A stretch of DNA of 64,000 nucleotides from Azospirillum brasilense (GTDB lineage: Bacteria; Pseudomonadota; Alphaproteobacteria; Azospirillales; Azospirillaceae). This document shows positions 39,955 through 48,797 of the stretch, piece after piece (the first letter of the stretch is position 1; each line of letters begins with the position of its first letter). The position numbers and the translations under genes are program-made. The stretch is taken from the NCBI RefSeq assembly GCF_008365405.1, contig NZ_QOKV01000014.1:62001-126000 (forward strand), read 5' to 3'. The notes below the pieces were generated by a model. It saw only the letters and a program-made list of their open reading frames with translations. It had not been told where the DNA came from and made no database searches.

Positions 39955-40929
39955 TCAGCCATGCCGAACCATCCAGTGCAGGCTGAACAGCCGGTCCTCG
40001 TCGGTCCAGCTCCGCTCGGTGCGCCAGCCGGCGCGGGCGGCGAGGCGGCGGAAGCCGGGTACGGAGTACTTGTAGGAATTCTCGGTGTGGATCGTCTCGC
40101 CACGGGCGAAACGGATGGGATGACCGGCGACATGAACGGTCTGGTCGTCCAGGCTGCGCAGATGCATCTCGATGCGCCCGCGCGCGGTGTCGTAGCGGGC
40201 GACATGGGCGAAGCGGTCCAGGTCGAAGGTGCCGTCCAGCTCGCGGTTGATGCGGGCCAGCAGGTTCATGTTGAAGGCGGCGGTCACGCCGCGCGAGTCG
40301 TCGTAGGCGGCCTCCAGCACCGCCGGGTCCTTGCGCAGGTCCACACCGATCAGCAACCGGGCGCCGGAACCGAGCCGCCGCCCGAGGCCGTTCAGGAAGG
40401 TCATCGCCTCGGCGGGCCGGAAGTTGCCGATGGTGCTGCCGGGGAAGAAAGCCATCGTCCGTTCCGCCGCGGCGCCCCGCGGCAGCGCGAAGCCGCGCAC
40501 ATAATCGGCGGCCACCGGCACCACCGTGACCACCGGATAGTCGCCGGCCAGCCGGGCGGCGGCGGCGATCAGATGGTCGCGGCTGATGTCCACCGGCACA
40601 TACATGGCCGGCGCGTCCAGCGCGTCGAGCAGGATGCGCACCTTGACGCTCGACCCGCTGCCCAGTTCCACCAGGGTGGCGCCGCGCCCGGCGAGAGCGG
40701 CGATCTCGTCGGCGCGGTCGTGCAGCAGCGCGGTCTCGGTCCGCGTCGGGTAATACTCGTCGAGTGTGCAGATGGCGTCGAACAGGGCCGAGCCCTCGGC
40801 GTCGTAGAAGTACTTGCAGGGCAGGCTTTTGTCCGGGCGGGACAGCCCCTCCAGCACGTCGGCCAGGAACACGTCGTCCTGCGCCGGCCCCTGCGCGAGA
40901 TGGGCGCGGGCGGCGGAAATAGCGGTCAT
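39955..40929 (-). CDS. egtD: L-histidine N-alpha-methyltransferase
   Basis: SAM-dependent trimethylation of histidine to hercynine, the first committed step of ergothioneine synthesis; 324 residues. Landmarks are CKYFYDAEGSALFDAICTLDEYYPTRTE near residue 38-65, the SAM loop VELGSGSSVKVRILLDAL near 85, and FFPGSTIGNF near 160. The ATG overlaps the egtB stop by one base (TGATG), giving tight coupling. Confidence 0.95.
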   Translation of the reverse strand: MTAISAARAHLAQGPAQDDVFLADVLEGLSRPDKSLPCKYFYDAEGSALFDAICTLDEYYPTRTETALLHDRADEIAALAGRGATLVELGSGSSVKVRILLDALDAPAMYVPVDISRDHLIAAAARLAGDYPVVTVVPVAADYVRGFALPRGAAAERTMAFFPGSTIGNFRPAEAMTFLNGLGRRLGSGARLLIGVDLRKDPAVLEAAYDDSRGVTAAFNMNLLARINRELDGTFDLDRFAHVARYDTARGRIEMHLRSLDDQTVHVAGHPIRFARGETIHTENSYKYSVPGFRRLAARAGWRTERSWTDEDRLFSLHWMVRHG

Positions 40930-42185
40930 CAGGCGTCCTCCGCGAGGCGCACGCCGCTGAACATCCAGCGTTGGTGCGGATAGAAGAAATTCCGGTAGGT
41001 GGCGCGGGCATGGCCATCCGGCGTGGCGCAGCATCCGCCGCGCAGCACATACTGGTTGGCCATGAACTTGCCGTTGTATTCGCCGACCGCCCCGGCGGCG
41101 GGGCGGAAGCCCGGATAGCCGCTGTAGGCGCTGGCTGTCCATTCCCAGACATCCCCGAACATCTGGACCAAGCCATCGCCCGCCGCGGCGGCCACCGGGC
41201 GCAGCAACCCGCTGCCCAGCGTGTTGCCGGCAGAGGAGAGTCCGGCGGCGGCGGTTTCCCACTCGGCCTCCGTCGGCAGGCGCTTGCCGGCCCAGCGGGC
41301 GAAGGCGTCGGCCTCGTAGAAGCCGATGTGGCAGACCGGGGCGTCCTCGTCCAATGGGTGTTCGCCCAGCAGGGTGAATTCCCGCCAGCCGCCGTCCTCG
41401 CCGCGCCGCCAGTAGGCCGGCGCCTCCCACCCCTCCGCGTTGACGGTGGACCAGCCGTCGGACAGCCAGAGCGCCGGGTTGCGGTAGCCGCCGTCCTCGA
41501 CGAAGGCCCGCCACTCCCCGTTGGTCACCGCGCGGGAGAACAGGCGGAAGGGGCGCAGCAGCACCTCGTGCCGCGGCCCTTCGTTGTCGAAGGCGAAGCC
41601 CTCGCCGTCATGCCCCACCGCGACGATCCCGCCGTCCACCGCGATCCAGCGCCCCTCGTGGGCGGGGCCGCGCAAGGCCGGGCGGTAGGGCCGGTAAGCC
41701 GGCGCGACCGGGTTGCAGGAAAACAGGTGCAGCAGGTCCATCAGGATCAGTTCCTGATGCTGCTCCTCGTGAGCGAGGCCGAGCGTCACCAGAGGAGCCA
41801 GCCGTTCGGCGTCGCCACGTTCCAGCAGGGTCAGCATGGCGGCGTCCACATGGTCGCGGTAGGCCGCCACCTCGGCCACGCCGGGCCGCGTCAACAGGCC
41901 GCGCCGGGGCCGCGGATGGCGGGCGCCGACGGCCTCGTAATAGGAATTGAAGAGATAGCCGAAGGTCGGATCGAAGGGCCGGTAGCCCGGCAGATTCGGG
42001 TTCAGCAGAAAGGTTTCGAAGAACCACGTCGTGTGGGCCAGATGCCATTTGACCGGGCTGGCGTCCGCCATGGACTGCACCACCTGATCCTCCGGCGACA
42101 GCCCGCGGGCCAACTCCGCCGAGGTGGCGCGCACCCGGCGAAATCGGTCGGCGAGCCCGCCGGCTTTGGCGGCTGTTTTGAGCAT
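40929..42185 (-). CDS. egtB: Ergothioneine biosynthesis sulfoxide synthase
   Basis: Non-haem iron enzyme joining hercynine and a thiol donor; 418 residues from ATG 42185. An N-terminal DinB-like domain supplies iron ligands in HLAHTTWFFETF (near 57) and the HxxxHxE motif in GLAHEEQHQELIL (near 147). The C-terminal FGE/sulfatase-modifying domain includes LPTEAEWETAAAG and VWEWTASAYSGYPGF. GGAGG is 11 bases before the start. The glutamine amidotransferase egtC and lyase egtE are not adjacent, which fits the EgtBD-only type using cysteine or glutathione. Confidence 0.94.
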   Translation of the reverse strand: MLKTAAKAGGLADRFRRVRATSAELARGLSPEDQVVQSMADASPVKWHLAHTTWFFETFLLNPNLPGYRPFDPTFGYLFNSYYEAVGARHPRPRRGLLTRPGVAEVAAYRDHVDAAMLTLLERGDAERLAPLVTLGLAHEEQHQELILMDLLHLFSCNPVAPAYRPYRPALRGPAHEGRWIAVDGGIVAVGHDGEGFAFDNEGPRHEVLLRPFRLFSRAVTNGEWRAFVEDGGYRNPALWLSDGWSTVNAEGWEAPAYWRRGEDGGWREFTLLGEHPLDEDAPVCHIGFYEADAFARWAGKRLPTEAEWETAAAGLSSAGNTLGSGLLRPVAAAAGDGLVQMFGDVWEWTASAYSGYPGFRPAAGAVGEYNGKFMANQYVLRGGCCATPDGHARATYRNFFYPHQRWMFSGVRLAEDA

Positions 42186-42365
42186 GGGCGCTGTTTCCTC
42201 CCCCGCCTGACAGGTCACGGTAAAGCTGTGCCGCTTCGCTGGCCCGCCAACCCTCCTTTCGGAGTGGCCCGGACGCACCGCCCGGCGGCAACGCTCCGCC
42301 GCACCGCCTGTTCACAGCGGATGACGCTCCGATTTCGACAATCGAACGATGGAGGAGGGAGACCC

Positions 42366-43535
42366 ATGCAACCGCGGCTCAAACCCATTGACGAGCAGGT
42401 GATCGTCATCACCGGCGCGTCGAGCGGCATCGGGCTGGTCACCGCCCGCATGGCCGCCCGGCAAGGCGCGAAAGTCGTTCTGGTCGCCCGCGACCGCGAC
42501 GCGCTCGCCCAGGCGGCGGAGGAGATTCGCGCCGCGGGCGGGGACGCGATCCACTGCGTCGCCGACGTGGCCGACCCCGACGCCGTGCGGCGGGTGGCCG
42601 ACGCGGCGGTCCGCAGCTATGGCCGGATCGACACGTGGGTGAACAACGCCGGCGTGGCGATCATCGGCAAGCTCCTGGACACCGCTCCGGACGACCACCG
42701 CCGCCTGTTCGAGACGAATTACTGGGGCGTGGTCAACGGCTCGCAGGCGGCCATCCCCCATCTGAGGCGGAACGGCGGAGCGCTGATCAACATCGGCAGC
42801 GTGCTGTCCGACCGCGCCATTCCGCTCCAGGGCGCCTATGTCGCCACCAAGCACGCCGTGAAGGGCTTCACCGACGCGTTGCGCATGGAGCTGGAGGCCG
42901 AGGGCGCGCCCATCTCGGTCAGCCTGATCAAGCCGGCGGCCGTCGACAGCCTGTACGAGGATCACGCCCTGAATCTGATGGAGGTGGAGCCGAACAACCC
43001 GCCGCCGGTCTACGCGCCGGAGGTCGTGGCGAAGGCCATCCTGCATTGCGCCCGCCGGCCGATGCGCGACCTGTATGTCGGCGGCGGCGCCAAGTTGTTC
43101 GCGCTGGCGGAGACCTTCGCGCCCCGGCTCACCGACCGGATCATGGAGCGGACCCTGCCGCGGGTCATCCGTTCCGGCGGCCCGCTCCGCCCGCGCAACG
43201 ACGCCCTGCACAGCCACGGCGACGACGGACGGGAGCGCGCCGGCCGGCACCGCTTCGTGCGCGAAACCAGCCTCTACACCGAGGCCAGGATGCACCCCTG
43301 GATCACCGCCGCGGTGGTTGCCGGCTTCGGTATTCTGGCCGGAACGGCGGTGGCGCGCGGTTGGGTGCGGGACGATGACGGGTCGGGCGACGGCGATGCA
43401 GCCGGGCTGAACCGCCACCGCCGATCGATGCAGCGCCATCGCGACCGGATGGACGAGGAGCGGCGCACCATCGGTCACAACGCGAAGCCCGCGTGGCAGG
43501 CCGCGGAGGAAGGCGTGGTGACCTTCCCCCGCTGA
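42366..43535 (+). CDS. Short-chain dehydrogenase with C-terminal membrane tail
   Basis: NAD(P)-dependent oxidoreductase of unknown substrate; 389 residues. The Rossmann motif TGASSGIG is near residue 17, NNAG near 93, and the catalytic tyrosine and lysine are in YVATKHAVKG near 158. Beyond the usual 300 residues there is a tail with one hydrophobic helix (WITAAVVAGFGILAGTAVA, about 313-331) and a charged C-terminus, so it may be membrane anchored. GGAGGGAG precedes the ATG. It is divergent from egtB and convergent with the c-di-GMP gene. Confidence 0.9.
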   Translation: MQPRLKPIDEQVIVITGASSGIGLVTARMAARQGAKVVLVARDRDALAQAAEEIRAAGGDAIHCVADVADPDAVRRVADAAVRSYGRIDTWVNNAGVAIIGKLLDTAPDDHRRLFETNYWGVVNGSQAAIPHLRRNGGALINIGSVLSDRAIPLQGAYVATKHAVKGFTDALRMELEAEGAPISVSLIKPAAVDSLYEDHALNLMEVEPNNPPPVYAPEVVAKAILHCARRPMRDLYVGGGAKLFALAETFAPRLTDRIMERTLPRVIRSGGPLRPRNDALHSHGDDGRERAGRHRFVRETSLYTEARMHPWITAAVVAGFGILAGTAVARGWVRDDDGSGDGDAAGLNRHRRSMQRHRDRMDEERRTIGHNAKPAWQAAEEGVVTFPR

Positions 43536-43541
43536 CCGCCG

Positions 43542-46352
43542 CTACACCGGCTCCCTGGCCATAGGCTCCGCCTTCGAGGCGTGGTGGCCGCGGGCGGCAC
43601 GCAGCGCCAGGATCGGTTCCAGTTCCTCCGCCAGGACCGGGCGGCTGAACAGATAGCCCTGGAAACTCTCGCATTTGAGGCTGCGCAGAAGCTGGAGTTG
43701 CGCCTCCGTCTCCACACCCTCGGCGACCACCGACAGGCCCAGGCTGCGGCCCAGCCCGACGATGGCGCGCGGGATGGAATCGCCCGCCCCGTCCTGCTCG
43801 AGATCGTGGATGAAGGACCGGTCGATCTTCAGCTTGTCGATCGGGAAACGGTGCAGATAGTTGAGCGAGGAGTAGCCGGTGCCGAAATCATCCAGCGCGA
43901 TCAGACACCCGCGCTGTTTCAGCGCGCGCAGCGTCGCGATGGCCGAGGGAACATCGTCGATCAGGGCGCCCTCGGTCACCTCGATCTCCAGCTCCCAGCC
44001 CTGGAGGCCGTTGCGGTCGAGCGCCGTGGCCACCTTGGCGGGAAGCTGCCCATCGCGGAACTGCTGGGCGGAGACGTTCACGGCGACCGGCACCGTCAAG
44101 CCGATCCGGTCGCGCCAGCGGCGGATCTGGGCGCACACCTCGTCCAGCACCCAGTCGCCGATGGCCTGGATCAGGCCGGTTTCCTCGGCCACGGGCAGGA
44201 AGCGGTTGGGCATGATGAGACCGGCTTCCGGATGGCGCCAGCGCAGAAGCGCCTCCACCCCGACCACGAGATCGTCGGAAATGCGCAGCTGCGGCTGATA
44301 GACCAGGAACAGCTCCCGGTTCTGCAGGGCGCGGCGGAGCGCCGCCTCCAGATCCAGACGTTCGCGGGACCGCGCGCCCATCTCGCGCGTCACGAAACGG
44401 TAGGCGTTCCGCCCGGCGTCCTTGGCGTTGTACATCGCGATGTCGGCGCAGCGGATCAGACCCTCCGCATCCTCCGCGTCGTCGGGAAACAGGCTGATGC
44501 CGATGCTGGGCGACACCACGAAGTTCCGCCCGCCGATGGCGAAGGGCGCGGCGAGCTGCGCCAGGACCCTCTCCGCCACCGCGGCGGCCTCCTCCGGCTT
44601 GCGGATGGCCGGGACGACGATCAGGAACTCGTCGCCACCCAACCGGCCCACCGTGTCCGTCGGCCGCATCCCGCCGTGCAGCCGCCGCGCCACCGACCGC
44701 AGCACCTCGTCGCCGAAGGAATGGCCCAGGCTGTCGTTGATGACCTTGAAACGGTCCAGGTCGATGAACAGAACGGCGACCTTGCCGCCGTCGCGCCGCG
44801 CTTCCCGGGCGGCCTGTGCGATGCGGTCGAACAGCAGGACGCGGTTGGGCAGGCCGGTCAAAGGATCGTAATGGGCGAGATAGTGAATGTGCTGCTCGGC
44901 CCGCCGCTTGTCGCCAATGTCCTCCACGAAGGCCATGACGAAGGGCGGGTCGCCGGGGGTGGACACCGGCTGGAGGTGAAGGGAGAAATGGCTATGCCGT
45001 CCACCGGCCAGAAGCAGCCGGTCGACCTCCAGCCGCACGCTTTCCCCGGCGATGGCGGCGTCGATGGCGGCGACCACCGCCGGGTCCTGGGCGCGCAGCT
45101 TCGTGTCGATTCCGATCAGCCCGTCGCGCCCCACCCCGACCGCACGGGCGAAGGCGGGGTTGCAGTCGGTGATCTTGGCGTCCGGCCCGATCAGGGCGAT
45201 GCCCAGCGGCGCCTGGTTGAACAGCAGGTCCAGCTCCGTCTCGCGACGGCGCAGCGAGGCGGTGATGCGCCCGGCGATCACCAGCGCCCGGTCGCGCGTC
45301 GCGGCCAGCGCCCACAGCAGGGTGGACAGCAGCACGCTGAGCGACAGGCCCGTCGCCAGGACCAGCGTCGGCTTCCAGCTGTCCACCCCTTCTTCGAAGC
45401 TCGAACGGCTTTCGTACTGGACGGACCAGGCGCGGCTGCCCAGTGTGACGTCCCGGCTCGCCGTCAGCACCGGCTGGTCCGACGGCTCCGGGCGGCTGCG
45501 GTAGAGCGGAAACTCCCGCCGCCCTTCGAACACCGTCGCGGCGATGTCGTTCATCCGTCCGAACACGGACTCGGCCAGCGGAGCGACGTGGATCGGGGTC
45601 ATCACCAGCCCGGCGAAGGTGGCCCGCCGCTGCTCCTGCGTGGCGGGGCTCTGTCCGTCCCGGTAGACGGCCTGGAACACCAGGACGGCGGGCGGCGAGG
45701 ATTCGCCCTCGTCGAGCCGCAGGGTGACGGCGCGGGTGATCGCCGGTTCGCCGCTGTCCCGCGCTTGCTCGGCGACGGCGCGACGGACCGGCTCCGACAG
45801 CAGGTCGTAGCCGAGCGTGCGCAGGGTGCGTTCGTTGACCGGGGCGGCGTAGAGGGTGACGAGCCGGACCGGACCGGTCGCCTCCGGCCAGATTCGGAAG
45901 CCTCGCAGCCCATCCATCCGGGCCTCCGTCACCAGCTCCGGCCCCGTCCATTGATCGGCGGCCCGCGCGAAGGCGACGGCGGTGATGCCTGGGAAGCGCT
46001 CAGCGAGGTGCAGCCCATCCACGAAGCGGTTCCATTCCGCGCGTTTCACGTCCGGATAGGCGGTGAACAGGGCGGCGGCGGAGCGCGTCACCTGCACATA
46101 GACCTGGATCTGGTTCTCGAACCGGCGGTGCAGCTCCTCCACCCGCAGGGCGAATCGGCTTTCGGCGTCCGCAGCGACGCGCTGCCGGGTGTCGTACCAA
46201 GCCAGCGCGGTCAGCAGAAGCGCGGCCATCAGGGCCAGCAGGGGAAGGCGCTTCGGGACGGTCACCGAATCCACCGCGGACTCGCCCGGCGCGAGGTCGA
46301 TCGGATCGGGGCTTGAAGACCTCTGCATGGCCGTACCGAAGCTGCCTGTCAC
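43542..46352 (-). CDS. CHASE-PAS-GGDEF-EAL c-di-GMP protein
   Basis: Inner-membrane sensor of 936 residues. Membrane helices near 36-50 and 325-345 flank a periplasmic CHASE-like domain. A PAS domain follows (about 365-480), then GGDEF and EAL. GGDEF is intact (RLGGDEFLIV) with an RxxD inhibitory site (RPTD) five residues upstream. EAL is intact (VEALLRWRHPEAG), with DDFGTGYSSLNYL and KIDRSFI. Both synthesis and hydrolysis of c-di-GMP are therefore possible. The start is GTG 46352; ATG 46328 is an alternative. Confidence 0.93.
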   Translation of the reverse strand: MTGSFGTAMQRSSSPDPIDLAPGESAVDSVTVPKRLPLLALMAALLLTALAWYDTRQRVAADAESRFALRVEELHRRFENQIQVYVQVTRSAAALFTAYPDVKRAEWNRFVDGLHLAERFPGITAVAFARAADQWTGPELVTEARMDGLRGFRIWPEATGPVRLVTLYAAPVNERTLRTLGYDLLSEPVRRAVAEQARDSGEPAITRAVTLRLDEGESSPPAVLVFQAVYRDGQSPATQEQRRATFAGLVMTPIHVAPLAESVFGRMNDIAATVFEGRREFPLYRSRPEPSDQPVLTASRDVTLGSRAWSVQYESRSSFEEGVDSWKPTLVLATGLSLSVLLSTLLWALAATRDRALVIAGRITASLRRRETELDLLFNQAPLGIALIGPDAKITDCNPAFARAVGVGRDGLIGIDTKLRAQDPAVVAAIDAAIAGESVRLEVDRLLLAGGRHSHFSLHLQPVSTPGDPPFVMAFVEDIGDKRRAEQHIHYLAHYDPLTGLPNRVLLFDRIAQAAREARRDGGKVAVLFIDLDRFKVINDSLGHSFGDEVLRSVARRLHGGMRPTDTVGRLGGDEFLIVVPAIRKPEEAAAVAERVLAQLAAPFAIGGRNFVVSPSIGISLFPDDAEDAEGLIRCADIAMYNAKDAGRNAYRFVTREMGARSRERLDLEAALRRALQNRELFLVYQPQLRISDDLVVGVEALLRWRHPEAGLIMPNRFLPVAEETGLIQAIGDWVLDEVCAQIRRWRDRIGLTVPVAVNVSAQQFRDGQLPAKVATALDRNGLQGWELEIEVTEGALIDDVPSAIATLRALKQRGCLIALDDFGTGYSSLNYLHRFPIDKLKIDRSFIHDLEQDGAGDSIPRAIVGLGRSLGLSVVAEGVETEAQLQLLRSLKCESFQGYLFSRPVLAEELEPILALRAARGHHASKAEPMAREPV

Positions 46353-46505
46353 GCCGCCGCCGCGCCCTTCGGGGCGCCTCTGCCGTCCGCCGCCGACCCG
46401 GACATTGCCGGATGGAACGACGCGCGCCGGTAGACCTTAACCAGAATGCGCCTTTGCGAAAAGCGTATAAATATTTCCGCAATCGCCCTTCGCGTGCGGC
46501 GGTGT

Positions 46506-47012
46506 TCAAAACTCCTGGAGCACCTTGGGGCTGTTCTCCAGAAGCGTCTCGATCATGCCCAGGATCTGCTCGATCTTCGTGCGGGTGGCGTCCAGCTCGT
46601 CGGCGGTCTTGTCGTCGATGCCGGCTTCCATCAGCATCATGTCGAAGGCGTTCAGCGTTTCCGAAAAGGCCTTCTGCTCGGCCTGAAGCACGTCGAAGGC
46701 GCCGAGCGAACTGGTCAGCGCCAAGGGCGGGTCGCTGACGAAGGCGTAGCTGATGTCGGTGAAATGGGCGATGGCGGTCAACTTCTGCCGGATCACCCAT
46801 TGCGGAAAGTTGGAGGGCAGCTCGTTCCCCGCCTCCTGCAATCGTTCCTGGATGGAGAAGACCAGCCCCTGGATATCCAGATACGCGTTCCGGATCTCCC
46901 GGAAATGGGGAAAGGTCTTGGGCTTGCCGGCGTTGCGAACACGGCCCAGCCGGGCGTTGTCGTCGGTCAGCTTCCGCGCCATCTGGACCACGATGTTCGC
47001 CACCTTCCCCAT
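46506..47012 (-). CDS. Hypothetical alpha-helical protein
   Basis: 168 residues from ATG 47012 (MGKVANIVVQMARKL); a GTG start at 47045 would add 11. It has no signal peptide, no membrane helix and no motif I recognise. The composition suggests mostly helices, with a C-terminal amphipathic stretch (TADELDATRTKIEQILGMIE) that could form a coiled coil. It lies between the CHASE-GGDEF-EAL gene and the MBL nuclease, all on the minus strand. Codon use resembles the neighbours. Confidence 0.8.
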   Translation of the reverse strand: MGKVANIVVQMARKLTDDNARLGRVRNAGKPKTFPHFREIRNAYLDIQGLVFSIQERLQEAGNELPSNFPQWVIRQKLTAIAHFTDISYAFVSDPPLALTSSLGAFDVLQAEQKAFSETLNAFDMMLMEAGIDDKTADELDATRTKIEQILGMIETLLENSPKVLQEF

Positions 47013-47098
47013 CGCCCCGCCATCCCTTTGTTTCGCGGCCGTCACCGATCTGCAATCACTGATCTATAGCATGCGCCGCCCGACCGAGGGCAGACCGT

Positions 47099-48706
47099 TC
47101 ACTTCGCCGATAGCCCCTCCGCCTGCGGCAGGCGGTCGCCCATCCCGCGGAGCAGCGCCTCGCGCGCCGCATCGTCGGGTGCCGCGTCCAACGCCCGGTG
47201 CAGGTCCAGCAGGAAAGCGGCGTAGCGGTTGTGCCAATCCCGCCCTGCGGACACGGCCTCCGGCTCCAGCCGCGGCGGACCGTCCTGGGCCATGGCAGGC
47301 GTGCGCGCCGGAGTGGCGGCGGTCAGGTCGGCCACCTCGTCCAGTTCGGGCAGGCGGATCGATGCCGGGTCCCAGCCGCGGCGGACCAGGGCGTCGCGCA
47401 GGCCGGCACGGGCCTCCTCCTCGCCATGGACCAGGAACAGGCCGCGCCCCACCCCCTGCCGCGCTGCCACCCAGGCCAGCAGGCTGCTGCGGTCGGCGTG
47501 GCCGGAATAGACGTCCAGCGACCGGATGCGGGCGCGCACCGCGATCTCCTCGCCATGGATTCGCACGTTCGCCGCCCCCTGCTGCAACAGGTGGCCCAGC
47601 GTTCCCGGCGCCTGATAGCCGACCAGCAGGACGGTGGCCTCCGGGCGCCAGAGATGGTTCTTCAGGTGGTGGCGGATGCGGCCGGCGTCGCACATGCCGC
47701 TGGCCGCCATGATGATGGCGCCGCCCTTGATCGCGTTGAGCTTCTGGCTTTCCGCGACGGAGCGCACGCGGTGCAGGTTGGGCCGGGCGAAGGGATCGCC
47801 CCCGGTGCCGAGATCGGCCAGATGGCGGCGGAACACCCCGGTGACCGCGTCGGCCAGCGGCGAGTCGAGGAAGACGTCGACCAGGGGAATCTCGCCGCGG
47901 TCGAACAGCCGGTGCAGGTCGTAGAGAAGCTCCTGCGTGCGCTCCACCGCGAAGGCGGGGATCAGCAGCGTGCCGCCCGCGGCGAGCGCCGCCCGCACCT
48001 CGTCGCGCAGCAGGGCCTGCCGCTCGGCCTCGCCCACCTCCACCCGCTCGCGGTTGCCGTAAGTGGTCTCCAGCACCATCCAGTCCGGCCGCGGCGGCCC
48101 CTCCGCGTCGGCGTGGAAGGATTTGCCGCCCGGCCCGAGGTCGCCGGAGAACAGGATCGTCTCCGTCACCCCGCCGCGGGTCACCTCCAGTTCCACCGAC
48201 GCCGAGCCGAGGATGTGCCCGGCCTGCCAGAAGCGGGCGCGGATGCCGGGCAGCACCTTCACCCATTCCCCGTAATCGACCGCGTGCAGGTGGCGGATGG
48301 CGGCCTGGGCGTCGGCCTGGGTGTAGATCGGCTCCACCGCCGGGCGCCCGCGCTGGCGGTTGCGGCGGTTCAGCCGCTCCACCTCCATCTCCTGGATGTA
48401 ACCGCTGTCGGGCAGCATGTAGGCCAGCAGGTCAGCGGTGCCGGCGGTGGTGTGCACCCGCCCCTTGAAGCCCTGACGGACCAGTTTCGGCAGCAGGCCG
48501 GAATGGTCGATGTGCGCGTGGGTCAGAAGCACCGCCTTCACGGCGGACGGCTTGAAGGGGAAAGGCCGGTAGTTCAGCTCCTTGACCGTCTTGGTGCCCT
48601 GGAACAGGCCGCAGTCGATCAGCAGGTCGCCGTCGCCGGTGTGGATGCGGAAGCAGGAGCCGGTGACCGTGCCGACGGCGCCGTGGAAGGTGAGGGACAG
48701 TGTCAT
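47099..48706 (-). CDS. MBL-fold beta-CASP metallo-hydrolase (RNase-like)
   Basis: 535 residues. The metallo-beta-lactamase motif LTHAHIDHSGLLPKL is near residue 60 and gives the zinc ligands. A beta-CASP insertion covers about 245-370 (IPAFAVERTQELLYDLHRL is its start), and the RMMBL tail includes VYSGHADRSSLLAWV near 398. This architecture belongs to RNA-processing nucleases such as CPSF73/YSH1-like bacterial homologues. It is 91 bases after a PRPP-synthetase-like gene, and the two are probably co-transcribed. Confidence 0.92.
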   Translation of the reverse strand: MTLSLTFHGAVGTVTGSCFRIHTGDGDLLIDCGLFQGTKTVKELNYRPFPFKPSAVKAVLLTHAHIDHSGLLPKLVRQGFKGRVHTTAGTADLLAYMLPDSGYIQEMEVERLNRRNRQRGRPAVEPIYTQADAQAAIRHLHAVDYGEWVKVLPGIRARFWQAGHILGSASVELEVTRGGVTETILFSGDLGPGGKSFHADAEGPPRPDWMVLETTYGNRERVEVGEAERQALLRDEVRAALAAGGTLLIPAFAVERTQELLYDLHRLFDRGEIPLVDVFLDSPLADAVTGVFRRHLADLGTGGDPFARPNLHRVRSVAESQKLNAIKGGAIIMAASGMCDAGRIRHHLKNHLWRPEATVLLVGYQAPGTLGHLLQQGAANVRIHGEEIAVRARIRSLDVYSGHADRSSLLAWVAARQGVGRGLFLVHGEEEARAGLRDALVRRGWDPASIRLPELDEVADLTAATPARTPAMAQDGPPRLEPEAVSAGRDWHNRYAAFLLDLHRALDAAPDDAAREALLRGMGDRLPQAEGLSAK

Positions 48707-48797
48707 GGCGAAACCCCGCCTTGTTGTGCCCTGTCCCCCTATCCTGCCTGACGAAGGGTTACCGGGCCGTCAACAAGGTGCCATCAACAGGGCGCCG

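Noticed and set aside
42290-42335. Possible general-stress (EcfG) promoter for the short-chain dehydrogenase
   Set aside because: GCAAC-N17-GTT has a mismatch in the invariant GGAAC element and no further support.
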